A stretch of DNA of 64,000 nucleotides from Candidatus Gallacutalibacter stercoravium. GTDB lineage: Bacteria > Bacillota > Clostridia > Oscillospirales > Acutalibacteraceae. The position numbers and the translations under genes were made by a program. Shown here in pieces: positions 1 to 7,829 of the stretch. Numbering within the stretch: position 1 is the first letter of the stretch; every line of letters begins with the position of its first letter. The DNA lies in assembly GCA_018716975.1 (NCBI GenBank), contig DVJE01000002.1, forward strand, positions 1-64,000, read 5' to 3'. The notes beneath the pieces were generated by a model that was not told the origin of the DNA, ran no database searches, and saw only the letters and a list, made by a program, of their open reading frames with translations.

Positions 1-191
1 ATTTCACCGGACATCTGCACGAAACCAAAGGCAACCAGCATCGGCAGCAGATTCATGAAAATGAACAGCACGGAAGCCCAGATATTCGTGTTGTCCGGTA
101 CAAACCACAGGATAAGCTGACCTACCAGGAAGGTACAGACAATGGTGATAAGGGCGTATAAATAAGGCAATAAAATGCGTTGATTTTTCAT
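1..191 (-). CDS. Partial membrane protein, N-terminus only
   Basis: An open frame runs leftwards from an ATG at 189-191 and leaves the window. A GGAG ribosome binding site precedes it. The 63 visible residues start MKNQRILLPYLYALITIVC and contain two hydrophobic stretches (about residues 8-30 and 40-58) separated by a short polar loop, as in a polytopic membrane protein. The look is compatible with the N-terminus of a CPBP-type intramembrane protease, but no catalytic motif is in view, so the family is a guess. Confidence 0.5.
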   Translation of the reverse strand, partial: MKNQRILLPYLYALITIVCTFLVGQLILWFVPDNTNIWASVLFIFMNLLPMLVAFGFVQMSGE

Positions 192-250
192 ATCCGTCTC
201 CTGAATACCAGATTTACTTTATACTATCAGATTATTCTGAAAAGAGCAAG

Positions 251-299
251 AAAAAGCACCGCAACCCTGATACACATTGTATCAAAATTGCAGTGCTTC
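251..299 (-). terminator. Terminator of the tRNA-Ser gene
   Basis: On the minus strand, just after the tRNA, the arms AAGCACTGCAA and TTGCGGTGCTT can pair. They enclose an inner TGATACA/TGTATCA pairing and are followed by TTTTTCTT. This is an intrinsic terminator. Confidence 0.8.
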
Positions 300-301
300 T
301 T

Positions 302-390
302 TGGCGGAAGCGGTGGGATTCGAACCCACGAGCCCGTAAGGACTACCGCATTTCGAGTGCGGCTCGTTATGACCACTTCGATACGCTTCC
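302..390 (-). tRNA. tRNA-Ser (anticodon CGA)
   Basis: On the minus strand the acceptor arms GGAAGCG (390-384) and CGCTTCC (312-306) pair, followed by discriminator G and an encoded CCA at 304-302. The anticodon stem CCGCA/TGCGG encloses loop CTCGAAA, giving anticodon CGA, which reads serine UCG codons. The T arm contains GGTTCGAATCC. The long variable arm and the length of about 89 nt with CCA fit a type II serine tRNA. A well-formed promoter lies upstream (465-493) and a terminator follows, so it is a single-gene transcript. Confidence 0.95.
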
Positions 391-464
391 ATTAATATTT
401 TGGAGGGCACATCAGCGCAGCGCTGTTTTGCCCACCCTTTACGATTAAAATAAGAATCTGATTT

Positions 465-493
465 ATTGTAAATAGAATTCTTAAAAAAGTCAA
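465..493 (-). promoter_or_regulatory. SigA-type promoter of tRNA-Ser
   Basis: On the minus strand TTGACT (493-488) is followed after exactly 17 nt by TACAAT (470-465). It lies about 75 nt upstream of the tRNA 5' end. The 75 nt between would be a leader removed by processing. Confidence 0.7.
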
Positions 494-639
494 GAGCAAG
501 CGGCAAAAAACTTGGCCCATGTAAAGAGAGCGACACTGGACTTTTTTATGTTACCGCAAAAAGGGGACCATGCGCAGGTTTTATTCTAAAGCAGGAACCC
601 TGAGAGAAAATGATTTTCAGAAGAATCCCAGGCCAACCC

Positions 640-668
640 TTGCTAAAATGGACAAGATTGCTTATAAT
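640..668 (+). promoter_or_regulatory. Promoter of the NifU-like/GGGtGRT operon
   Basis: TTGCTA at 640-645, a 17-nt spacer and TATAAT at 663-668 form a good vegetative promoter about 75 nt ahead of the first start codon at 745. A small GC hairpin (about 680-694) lies in the leader. Confidence 0.7.
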
Positions 669-744
669 AAAACTGTATGCAGGCTGCGCCTGCGTCTGGA
701 TTATTATCCGTCATGCGGAATCTCAAACCGAAAGGAGTACCGAT

Positions 745-1437
745 ATGAATTATTCCCATGAAGTGGAAAAAATGTGTACTGTAGCCAAGGGGCCTCACCA
801 TGGCCCGGCCCCCATTCCGGAAGAGGGCAAATGGGTAAAAGCCTATGATATCAAGGACATTTCCGGCCTATCCCACGGTGTGGGCTGGTGTGCACCTCAG
901 CAAGGTGCTTGCAAGCTGACCCTCAACGTGAAGGAAGGTATTGTGCAAGAAGCCCTGGTTGAAACGCTGGGCTGCTCCGGCATGACCCACTCCGCTGCTA
1001 TGGCGGCAGAGATCCTGCCCGGCAAAACTTTGCTGGAATGTTTGAATACCGACCTGGTGTGCGACGCCATCAACGTAGCTATGCGTGAAATCTTCAAGCA
1101 ACTGGCTTATGGGCGCAGCCAAACCGCTTTCTCGGAAGACGGCTTGCCCATCGGCGCTTCGTTGGAAGACCTTGGCAAGGGCCTGCGTTCTCAGGTGGGC
1201 ACCATGTTCAGCACCAAGGCCAAGGGCGTGCGTTACATGGAAATGGCCGAAGGCTATGTGCTCTCCACCGCGTTGGATGAGAACAATGAAGTTATCGGCT
1301 ACAAGTTTGTTAAGCTGGGCAAAATGATGGAGGATATCCGCCACGGTGTGGATCCCAAAGAGGCTTATGAAAAGAACATCGGCCAATACGGCCGTTACGA
1401 CGGCGCGGCCAAGTATATTGACCCGCGTGAAGAATAA
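745..1437 (+). CDS. NifU-like iron-sulfur scaffold protein, GGGtGRT partner
   Basis: This 230-residue protein resembles the NifU/IscU N-terminal scaffold fold, in the version that travels with GGGtGRT proteins. Cysteines that could hold a cluster are in GWCAPQQGACKL (about 49-60) and TLGCSGMTHSAAM (about 79-91), with one more in ECLNTDLVC. The start at 745 is chosen because AAAGGAG lies at 731-737; the frame stays open further upstream but has no such site. The next gene follows after 37 nt with its own strong site, so the two form an operon under the promoter at 640-668. That it builds or delivers Fe-S clusters is inferred from the fold; the specific role of this pair is not established. Confidence 0.8.
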   Translation: MNYSHEVEKMCTVAKGPHHGPAPIPEEGKWVKAYDIKDISGLSHGVGWCAPQQGACKLTLNVKEGIVQEALVETLGCSGMTHSAAMAAEILPGKTLLECLNTDLVCDAINVAMREIFKQLAYGRSQTAFSEDGLPIGASLEDLGKGLRSQVGTMFSTKAKGVRYMEMAEGYVLSTALDENNEVIGYKFVKLGKMMEDIRHGVDPKEAYEKNIGQYGRYDGAAKYIDPREE

Positions 1438-1474
1438 GCCCAAGACCATACAATAAAGGAGGACAACACTTACT

Positions 1475-2485
1475 ATGGCTAATGATGTTATGTTTGAAGG
1501 CAAAGAAAGAAGAATGGCCAAAATAGAGAAGTGTCTTGCCGAGTATGGCCTTGCCAGCCTCGAAGACGCTCGCGATCTCTGCCTGAGCAAAGGCGTAGAC
1601 GCCGCTGCTATCGTGAAGAGCGTGCAGCCCATCGCCTTTGAAAATGCCTGCTGGGCTTATACCCTGGGCTGCGCCATCGCCATTAAGAAAGAGGTAAAAA
1701 CCGCTGCCGACGCCGCCGAGGCTATCGGTATCGGCCTAGAGGCTTTCTGCGTGCCTGGTTCTGTTGCTGAGCACCGCAGCGTGGGCTTGGGCCACGGCAA
1801 CTTGGGCGCCATGCTTCTGCGCGACGAAACCAAGTGCTTTGCGTTCCTGGCAGGCCACGAATCCTTTGCTGCGGCAGAAGGCGCTATCGGTATTGCCCGC
1901 ACCGCCAACCGCGCCCGCAAGGAGCCCCTGCGCATCATCCTCAACGGCTTGGGCAAAGACGCCGCTTATATCATTTCTCGTATCAACGGCTTTACTTATG
2001 TAAAGACCGACTACGATTTCTTCAACGATGAGCTCAACGTTGTGGAAGAAAAACCCTTCTCCGACGGCGAGCGCGCCGCTGTAAAATGCTACGGCGCTAA
2101 CGATGTTCTGGAAGGCGTAGCCATCATGAAGAAAGAGGGCGTGGATGTATCGATTACCGGTAACTCCACCAACCCCACCCGCTTCCAGCATCTGGTGGCC
2201 GGCACCTATAAGAAATGGGCCATTGAAAACGGCAAGAAATATTTCTCGGTTGCTTCGGGCGGCGGCACCGGCCGTACCCTGCATCCCGACAACATGGCGG
2301 CCGGCCCTGCTTCTTACGGCTTGACCGACTCTATGGGCCGTATGCATGGCGACGCTCAGTTCGCCGGCTCTTCTTCTGTGCCTGCCCACGTGGAAATGAT
2401 GGGCCTTATCGGCATGGGCAACAACCCCATGGTTGGCGCCACCGTGGCTTGCGCTGTTGCGGTGTCCGAAGGGTTGAACAAGTAA
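1475..2485 (+). CDS. GGGtGRT family protein
   Basis: The 336-residue product carries the diagnostic SGGGTGRTLHPDNMAAGP segment near residues 262-279, which names the GGGtGRT family of anaerobic bacteria. The family has no settled biochemical function. The N-terminal part holds cysteines in DLCLSKG, NACWAYTLGCAIA and EAFCVPG. Other glycine-rich stretches (GLGHGNLGAM, LIGMGNNPMVGATVA) look like nucleotide or substrate loops, which is only a guess. AAAGGAGG at 1456-1462 supports the ATG at 1475. It is cotranscribed with the NifU-like scaffold upstream and is followed by an intrinsic terminator. The pairing suggests that it receives an Fe-S cluster or helps assemble one. Confidence 0.85.
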   Translation: MANDVMFEGKERRMAKIEKCLAEYGLASLEDARDLCLSKGVDAAAIVKSVQPIAFENACWAYTLGCAIAIKKEVKTAADAAEAIGIGLEAFCVPGSVAEHRSVGLGHGNLGAMLLRDETKCFAFLAGHESFAAAEGAIGIARTANRARKEPLRIILNGLGKDAAYIISRINGFTYVKTDYDFFNDELNVVEEKPFSDGERAAVKCYGANDVLEGVAIMKKEGVDVSITGNSTNPTRFQHLVAGTYKKWAIENGKKYFSVASGGGTGRTLHPDNMAAGPASYGLTDSMGRMHGDAQFAGSSSVPAHVEMMGLIGMGNNPMVGATVACAVAVSEGLNK

Positions 2486-2504
2486 TTAAAGCTCATATGG
2501 CTGT

Positions 2505-2533
2505 AAAAAGGCTGCCAATAGGCAGCCTTTTTT
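2505..2533 (+). terminator. Terminator of the GGGtGRT operon
   Basis: Arms AAAAAGGCTGCC and GGCAGCCTTTTT with a 4-nt AATA loop end in a T run, 20 nt after the GGGtGRT stop codon. Confidence 0.9.
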
Positions 2534-2574
2534 GTATATAGCAGCGCTTTATTTTTGATGCCCGTCGCCGGGGG

Positions 2575-2628
2575 CATATTGCATAAGAGAAGGCAGGCAT
2601 AATTGCCTGCCTTCTCTTATGCAATATG
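2575..2628. repeat. Perfect 25-bp inverted repeat (hairpin)
   Basis: Arms 2575-2599 and 2604-2628 are exact reverse complements, 25 bp each, around a TAAT loop. The hairpin lies between two converging genes. Neither strand has a T run after it, so it is not a standard intrinsic terminator. It may still act as a bidirectional transcription barrier, or it may be the remnant of a small palindromic element. Confidence 0.85.
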
Positions 2629-2658
2629 TCGTTGTGCACCCCATGCAGCCCACGCCGC

Positions 2659-3081
2659 TTATGCGTTGCCTTGAGAGCCGGCTTTCGCCTTGGTTAGCGC
2701 CCCATCTTTTATCGTTTTCACCCCGAACGCAAAGTAAAGAATATGGCAAACCCACACAATAGCAAGGATAATGCTGGGCACTAAAACGCCGGCACGCATC
2801 ATCATAAAAAAGCCGACGCCCATAACCACTGTCACCGGGATGATGATGCCCAGTTTGGTTTGTACCGTCATTCCCTTTTTCTGCACAAAGGATTCCAAAT
2901 GTTTTTTGTAAAGCTTGGTTCCTACAAACCAGTCGTGCAGTTTTTGAGAGGAATTGGCAAAGCAAAACACCGTTACCAGAAAAAAGGGCACCGTGGGCAG
3001 AATTGGGATTACCACCCCAATACACCCCACACCCAGGCAGAGAAAACCAAAAATTAGAAAAATCACCCGTTTTATTTTCAT
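2659..3081 (-). CDS. YbaN/DUF454 family membrane protein
   Basis: The 140-residue protein begins with a transmembrane helix rich in Gly and Ile (residues 5-24, with GVVIPILPTVPFFL directly after), a hallmark of the YbaN (DUF454) family. A second helical hairpin lies near residues 75-115. The middle segment (SSQKLHDWFVGTKLYKKHLE) is the conserved charged loop of the family. It follows the CydC-type gene by only 12 nt on the same strand and is probably cotranscribed with it. The molecular function of the family is unknown. Confidence 0.8.
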   Translation of the reverse strand: MKIKRVIFLIFGFLCLGVGCIGVVIPILPTVPFFLVTVFCFANSSQKLHDWFVGTKLYKKHLESFVQKKGMTVQTKLGIIIPVTVVMGVGFFMMMRAGVLVPSIILAIVWVCHILYFAFGVKTIKDGALTKAKAGSQGNA

Positions 3082-3093
3082 CTGTGTACCTCC

Positions 3094-4752
3094 TTAACTC
3101 ATGCGCCCGTGTTCAACGGAATAGACCGTATCGGCGATACGCATGGTGGACTGCCGGTGAGACACCAACACCACCGTCTTGCCTTCCCGCTCTTCATGCA
3201 AGGATTTCAAAATCACCGCTTCGTTTAAACTATCTAAATTGCTGGTGGGCTCATCCAGCAGCAAAAAGGGCGCGTCGTGTAAAAAGGCCCTCGCCAGCCC
3301 CAGCCGTTGCCGTTCCCCACCGGAGAGGGTGTCGCCCAGCTCTCCCACCGATGTGTCGTAACCCTGGGGCAGGGTCATGATAAAGTCGTGCACCGATGCT
3401 TTTTTGCAGGCGGATTCTATCTCTTCGTCCGTTGCGTCCAGCTTGGCAATGCGCAGGTTATTTTTAATGCTATCGTGAAACAGGTGGGTCTCTTGGGTAA
3501 CAAAGCTTTCCATGTCCCGCAAATTTTTCGTATTGATATCCGCCACCTTAGTACCAGACAGCTTCACACTGCCCTTTTGCACATCCCAAAACCGCATCAA
3601 AAGCTTCAGCAGGGTAGACTTTCCGCTGCCGCTGCGGCCTATAAGGCCAATAACCGAATGCTGGGGAATTTTCATTGAAACATCCGAAAGGATAGTTTCT
3701 TGCCCATATGAGAAGGTAATCTGTTCCACCTGCGCACCCGTAAAGGCGATTTCCGGCCGGCCGGTCACTTCCTCCACCGCAGGGGTTTCCTCCAAAATAT
3801 CCAACACGCGGTTGCCTGCCGCAAAGGTATTTTGCAGCGTGCTGCCCAGGTTTGCCAGGGCGATCACCGGGCCGAAAGAGGAAAATAGGGCGACGGTCGG
3901 GATCAACACCCCGTCAAAACCCACCGCGCCGCTTTGGTACAGCAGAGCAGAGGCAAACAGCATAACAAGGTCAAAGGCCAACACCACCGTATTGGTTACC
4001 GCTGCGTTGCGGCCGGAGGTGCGCTTCATTTTTTCCTCGTCTTTTGCCAGTTCATCGGTTTTCTCGTTCATCTGCGCCAGCCGTTTCTTGCCCTGGCCGT
4101 ATTGCAGGGTTTCAGAAAGCCCCCGCAGGCTATCCAGCACAAAACCGGAAAGCGCGCCGGATTTGGTGCGAAAGCGCATACCGTCGTCGCCGCTCAGCCT
4201 GGAAGTAACAACGGGAACGACGGCACCCACCACGAAATATGCCGCCAACGCGATAAGTCCCAGCGCCCAGTGATAGGATCCGAGAAATAGGCACATCACA
4301 ATTGTAAAAAGAAAAGCAATGGCCACCGGGGAGATGGTATGAGCATAGAACACTTCCAGCAGCTCAATATCCGAGGTGATCACAGAGATCAAATCTCCCT
4401 TGTCCCGTCCTTCCAGTTTAGCGGGGCAAAGACGCCGCAGCGCCTGAAATACCTTATCTCGTAAAAGCGCCAGCAACTTAAAGGCGATAAAGTGGTTGCA
4501 GGCCTGCTCCGCATAACGGAGCAAACCACGAACAACTGCAAAGATAATTACACAAACAAACAGCGCCGTCATGGAGAAAGGTATATCAAACCCCAGTGCG
4601 GTGAGCACCGCATAGCCGCCAAAAATGGTAATGAAGGCAGCGCAAAGATGGCCGATAAGCCCCATCAGAATAGCAAGAAGCATAAAACCGGTTAAGGGCT
4701 TCACCAGGCCGATAAGCCGGGCCATCACCTTAAATCCGCTTCGTCTCTTCAT
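3094..4752 (-). CDS. cydC: CydC-type ABC exporter subunit (fused membrane and ATPase domains)
   Basis: At 552 residues this is a half-transporter. It has an N-terminal six-helix membrane domain (about 1-300) and a C-terminal ATPase with Walker A GRSGSGKST, signature LSGGERQR and Walker B FLLLDEPTS. The start overlaps the stop of the upstream gene by 4 nt, so the two are translated as a pair and should form a heterodimer. In characterised bacteria CydDC exports cysteine and glutathione and supports cytochrome bd assembly. No cydAB is present here, so the substrate is not proved and a general heterodimeric exporter remains possible. Confidence 0.75.
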   Translation of the reverse strand: MKRRSGFKVMARLIGLVKPLTGFMLLAILMGLIGHLCAAFITIFGGYAVLTALGFDIPFSMTALFVCVIIFAVVRGLLRYAEQACNHFIAFKLLALLRDKVFQALRRLCPAKLEGRDKGDLISVITSDIELLEVFYAHTISPVAIAFLFTIVMCLFLGSYHWALGLIALAAYFVVGAVVPVVTSRLSGDDGMRFRTKSGALSGFVLDSLRGLSETLQYGQGKKRLAQMNEKTDELAKDEEKMKRTSGRNAAVTNTVVLAFDLVMLFASALLYQSGAVGFDGVLIPTVALFSSFGPVIALANLGSTLQNTFAAGNRVLDILEETPAVEEVTGRPEIAFTGAQVEQITFSYGQETILSDVSMKIPQHSVIGLIGRSGSGKSTLLKLLMRFWDVQKGSVKLSGTKVADINTKNLRDMESFVTQETHLFHDSIKNNLRIAKLDATDEEIESACKKASVHDFIMTLPQGYDTSVGELGDTLSGGERQRLGLARAFLHDAPFLLLDEPTSNLDSLNEAVILKSLHEEREGKTVVLVSHRQSTMRIADTVYSVEHGRMS

Positions 4753-6488
4753 TGTGCGTCACCTTCCTTTCTGTAATTTTCCAAAGCCTGCTGGGCATTC
4801 CAAAGCTTTTCATACAGACCGTGGCTTCTCAGCAATTCTTCATGACTTCCGCTTTCTGCAACCGCGCCGTTTTCCAACACATAGATAGTATCTGCCTTTA
4901 CAACGTTTGCCAGCCGGTGAGAGATAAGAAGAACCGTCTTGCTGCTTGCCAGCTTGTGGATCTGGGCCATAATGTCGTTTTCACTCTCCACATCAATGTT
5001 AGAGGTGGCTTCGTCGAAAATATATACCGGGCTATCGTGCAGCAGCGCCCTTGCCAGGGCAAGGCGTTGACACTGCCCGCCCGACAGGTTCCCCGCCTTT
5101 TCCGTAAGCGGGGTATCCAGCCCCTGTTCCGCTTTCACAAACCCGGCCAGGTTAACCTGTTCCAGCACCGCCCACAGCTCTTCGTCTGAGGCACCCGGTT
5201 TGCCCATAAGCAGGTTATCCCGCACCGTGCCTTTAAATAGGTAACTCTGGTGGCTGACATAGGTAATATTTTGTAAAAGGGAGTCTTCTCTCACTTGGTT
5301 TAGCTGCACGCCGCCGATGGTAACAGAGCCAGCATAGCCTTTGTTTCTGCCCATGAGGATGGAGGCGACTGTTGACTTACCGCAGCCGCTCTCGCCCACC
5401 AACGCGGTAAAGCTGCCCTGGGGGAACTGTAAATCCACCCCGCGTAGAATTTCCCGGCCAGGTTCATAGGAAAACCGCAGGTTAGAGCATGCAAGAGAAC
5501 CGTTCTGCGGAACAGGCGTTTGCTGGGGCTCGGCTTCCTCCAAATCCAGCAAGCGAAAAATTTTATCGCTGGCGGCCATACCGTTCATGGCAATATGAAA
5601 AAAGCTGCCCAACTGCCGCATGGGGAGGAAGAAGTCCGCTGCCAGCAGGATAATCAGCAAACAGCCGGCCAGCGAGATATGGTTGCCGGCATATTGGGTT
5701 ACCGCCATAATCACGCCCAACGCTGCGCCGCCGTAGGCTATCAAATCCATGATGGTGATGGAATTTAATTGCATGGTGAGCACCTTCATGGTAATTTTGC
5801 GAAATTTTTCTGCTTGTACATTCATCTCTTGGTTTTTAAATTCGTCCGCTTGATAGATTTTAAGGGTTGTAAGCCCTTGCAAATTTTCAAGAAAGGTGTC
5901 TCCCAAGGCCGTGTACTGCCCCCAATATTTTGAAAGCAGCTTTTTGGCCCAGGTTTGCACCGCTGCAATGGCTATGGGAATCAGGGGCACGCAAACCAGC
6001 AACACAATGGCGGCCGGGACATTGACAAAGCAAAGCACCGCAAACAAAGTTACCGGCGCCAGCATGGCATAAAAAAACTGGGGCAAGTAGGCGCCAAAAT
6101 AGGTTTCCAGCTGGTCTACGCCTTCCACCGCCACCTGCACCACCTCGCTGGTTTTCACTTGCTCGTTGTAGGAAGCGCCCAGCCGCAAAAGCTTTTGATA
6201 AATGCGCTCCCGCAGGGTTTTCTTGACCGCTTTTGACGAGAGATAGCTCATCCGGCTGGCACCAGTGGTGCAGAAAAAACGAATAAACAGCGCTGCCACC
6301 ACCACAGCCGCTGTCAACCACAAGGTGCCGGTAGTGGCGTTTCCGTAATACAAATTGGCAAATAGACCGGTAATGCTGAACATCATGGCGATATTTGCCG
6401 CCAGGGAACACCACTGCAAAACCACATTGCCGGCGATGTACTTTTTACTCTCGGCCACCGTGCCGATAAGCCGTTTGTTGATCATCAT
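4749..6488 (-). CDS. cydD: CydD-type ABC exporter subunit (fused membrane and ATPase domains)
   Basis: The 579-residue product has an N-terminal membrane domain (about 1-310) and an ATPase domain with Walker A GESGCGKST, signature LSGGQCQR and Walker B VYIFDEATS, where Ala replaces the more common Pro. The final SHRLANVVKADTIYVLE segment is the H-loop region. It is first in a three-gene minus-strand operon with the CydC-type partner and the YbaN protein. The start at 6488 is preceded by AAAGGCGG. A strong promoter lies about 110 nt upstream. The family assignment rests on length, order and the membrane domain; thiol export is inferred from the family. Confidence 0.75.
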   Translation of the reverse strand: MMINKRLIGTVAESKKYIAGNVVLQWCSLAANIAMMFSITGLFANLYYGNATTGTLWLTAAVVVAALFIRFFCTTGASRMSYLSSKAVKKTLRERIYQKLLRLGASYNEQVKTSEVVQVAVEGVDQLETYFGAYLPQFFYAMLAPVTLFAVLCFVNVPAAIVLLVCVPLIPIAIAAVQTWAKKLLSKYWGQYTALGDTFLENLQGLTTLKIYQADEFKNQEMNVQAEKFRKITMKVLTMQLNSITIMDLIAYGGAALGVIMAVTQYAGNHISLAGCLLIILLAADFFLPMRQLGSFFHIAMNGMAASDKIFRLLDLEEAEPQQTPVPQNGSLACSNLRFSYEPGREILRGVDLQFPQGSFTALVGESGCGKSTVASILMGRNKGYAGSVTIGGVQLNQVREDSLLQNITYVSHQSYLFKGTVRDNLLMGKPGASDEELWAVLEQVNLAGFVKAEQGLDTPLTEKAGNLSGGQCQRLALARALLHDSPVYIFDEATSNIDVESENDIMAQIHKLASSKTVLLISHRLANVVKADTIYVLENGAVAESGSHEELLRSHGLYEKLWNAQQALENYRKEGDAQ

Positions 6489-6549
6489 GTTAGTAACCCG
6501 CCTTTACTGATACAAAGTTCCAAGTAACATCCGGTACAATGTCTAACCC

Positions 6550-6569
6550 AGCGCAGGTATAACTGCGCT
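6550..6569. promoter_or_regulatory. Inverted repeat in the cydD leader
   Basis: AGCGCAG (6550-6556) and CTGCGCT (6563-6569) form a 7-bp perfect dyad around GTATAA, between the cydD promoter and its start codon. It could be an operator or a leader hairpin; there is no T run to make it a terminator. Confidence 0.4.
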
Positions 6570-6595
6570 CCTCAGTTAGCTTCTACTAATTCAAT

Positions 6596-6624
6596 AGCAT
6601 AACACGAAGAGTTAGTCTTGTCAA
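6596..6624 (-). promoter_or_regulatory. Promoter of the cydDC-ybaN operon
   Basis: On the minus strand TTGACA (6624-6619), a 17-nt spacer and TATGCT (6601-6596) form a near-consensus vegetative promoter. Confidence 0.75.
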
Positions 6625-6968
6625 ACTATAATGCAAAATTATTGAAACAACTTGCAGACATTACGATTTTGAACCTTATCTTTTTGCCCCGCAGCCAGCC
6701 CTTTAAAAGCTTGATAGCTTTCTGGACTGACGGTATGGTCCATCCGGCAGGCATCCGCCGCGGCTGTTTTATTCTCCAACGCCAACAGACTGCATTGGCC
6801 CGGCACAAAATAGAGACGATAAGGCCGATGACAACATAACGCAAACGGATCTGAAAATTGTCCCAGGTTTTTATGGTAATGTTGGCGTTAACAATGCTGG
6901 CTGTGTAAACTGGTATTGCCACAAGGCGACCAACATCGGCTAGGAGGCTTTGCGTTGTTTTTTCATTG
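6625..6968. other. Intergenic stretch without a recognised gene
   Basis: About 340 nt between the divergent cydD promoter and the promoter of the next plus-strand unit. Open frames of 73 and 98 codons overlap here on opposite strands. Neither has a ribosome binding site or a recognisable family, so I see no supported gene. Confidence 0.5.
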
Positions 6969-7003
6969 TTCGCATTTTCATTGAATCTATGCTATGATAC
7001 AAT
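6969..7003 (+). promoter_or_regulatory. Promoter ahead of the candidate RNA and yfcE
   Basis: Two overlapping readings are possible: TTCGCA (6969-6974), 18 nt, TATGAT (6993-6998); or TTTTCA (6975-6980), 17 nt, TACAAT (6998-7003) with an extended TG at 6995-6996. Either would start transcription near 7008. Confidence 0.55.
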
Positions 7004-7009
7004 TGATCT

Positions 7010-7175
7010 TCCGTAGGAGGGGTGCGGAGGTGAGCACAGCACAGCGGTAAAGCGGTTTTTACCTAGCTTAACCGACTTAACTAAGTTTCACACCCCGCTA
7101 TTAAAGAGCTGCTAAACGGGCTGGGCGTCATAGGGGGCCTAAGGTACAATACGCGCCGGGCCGCCTGCCCAGTAT
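7010..7175 (+). ncRNA. Candidate structured RNA or long structured leader of yfcE
   Basis: The 220 nt between a promoter and the yfcE start hold no gene but several nested complementarities. GGGGTG (7019-7024) pairs with CACCCC (7091-7096) and encloses two small hairpins: GGTAAA/TTTACC (7046-7063) and ACTTA/TAAGT (7075-7086). CTGGGC (7121-7126) pairs with GCCCAG (7167-7172). The direct repeat CTTAAC occurs twice (about 7067-7080). This resembles a multibranched RNA. I do not recognise the class; clostridial orphan RNAs such as the raiA motif are one thing to compare. The 3' limit is arbitrary. Confidence 0.4.
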
Positions 7176-7224
7176 ATAGAAACCTTAAAACAATACGCCA
7201 AAATCTGAATCTGGAGGATACGCA

Positions 7225-7770
7225 ATGAAACTGATGATAGCTTCTGACATTCACGGTTCCGCAACCTATTGCAGGCAAATGCTTGCGGCCTTTGAACGGG
7301 AACAGGCCGCAAGACTGCTTTTGCTGGGCGATATTTTGTATCACGGGCCGCGCAACGATTTGCCTGATGGCTACGCGCCCAAAGAAGTGATAGAACTGTT
7401 AAACGCCCGCAAACAACAGATTTTTTGTGTTCGGGGCAATTGCGACACCGAAGTGGACCAAATGGTGCTGGCCTTTCCTATCTTAGCGGACTATTGCCTG
7501 TTGGAATCCGGCGGGCGCCTAATTTACGCTACGCACGGCCATCGGTACAATACAAAGGAGCTCCCGCCGCTGCAACCCGGCGACATTTTGCTGCACGGCC
7601 ACACCCATGTTCCGGCGTGGGAACACTTTGGCCAAAATAACCTCTACCTAAACCCCGGTTCCGTTTCCATTCCTAAGGAGGCAAGCGCCCATGGGTATAT
7701 GACGTTGGAAAACGGCAACGCTCTATGGAAAGAGTTAGGCGGGGCTGTTTATCACTCGATGGTTCTGTAA
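7225..7770 (+). CDS. yfcE: YfcE/MJ0936-type metallophosphoesterase
   Basis: The 181-residue protein has the complete calcineurin-like metal set in order: SDIHGS (residues 7-12), GDILYHG, GNCDTE, THGH and HGHTHVP. It is a small single-domain phosphodiesterase of the YfcE type, acting in the cytoplasm on simple phosphodiesters. CTGGAGGA precedes the ATG. The upstream 220 nt may be a structured leader. A strong terminator follows, so it is the only protein gene of its transcript. The natural substrate is unknown for most family members. Confidence 0.88.
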   Translation: MKLMIASDIHGSATYCRQMLAAFEREQAARLLLLGDILYHGPRNDLPDGYAPKEVIELLNARKQQIFCVRGNCDTEVDQMVLAFPILADYCLLESGGRLIYATHGHRYNTKELPPLQPGDILLHGHTHVPAWEHFGQNNLYLNPGSVSIPKEASAHGYMTLENGNALWKELGGAVYHSMVL

Positions 7771-7788
7771 CAGAAGGTATCTATAGAG

Positions 7789-7827
7789 CGGTTTGCCATA
7801 GGTGAAAGCTATGGCAAACCGTTTTTT
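7789..7827 (+). terminator. Terminator of yfcE
   Basis: Thirteen-bp perfect arms CGGTTTGCCATAG and CTATGGCAAACCG around a 7-nt loop, followed by TTTTTTA. Confidence 0.92.
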
Positions 7828-7829
7828 AT

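Noticed and set aside
6626-6922. 98-codon frame on the minus strand (with a 73-codon frame opposite) between cydD and yfcE
   Set aside because: It starts with GTG without a ribosome binding site, has no recognisable family and overlaps the cydD promoter region.
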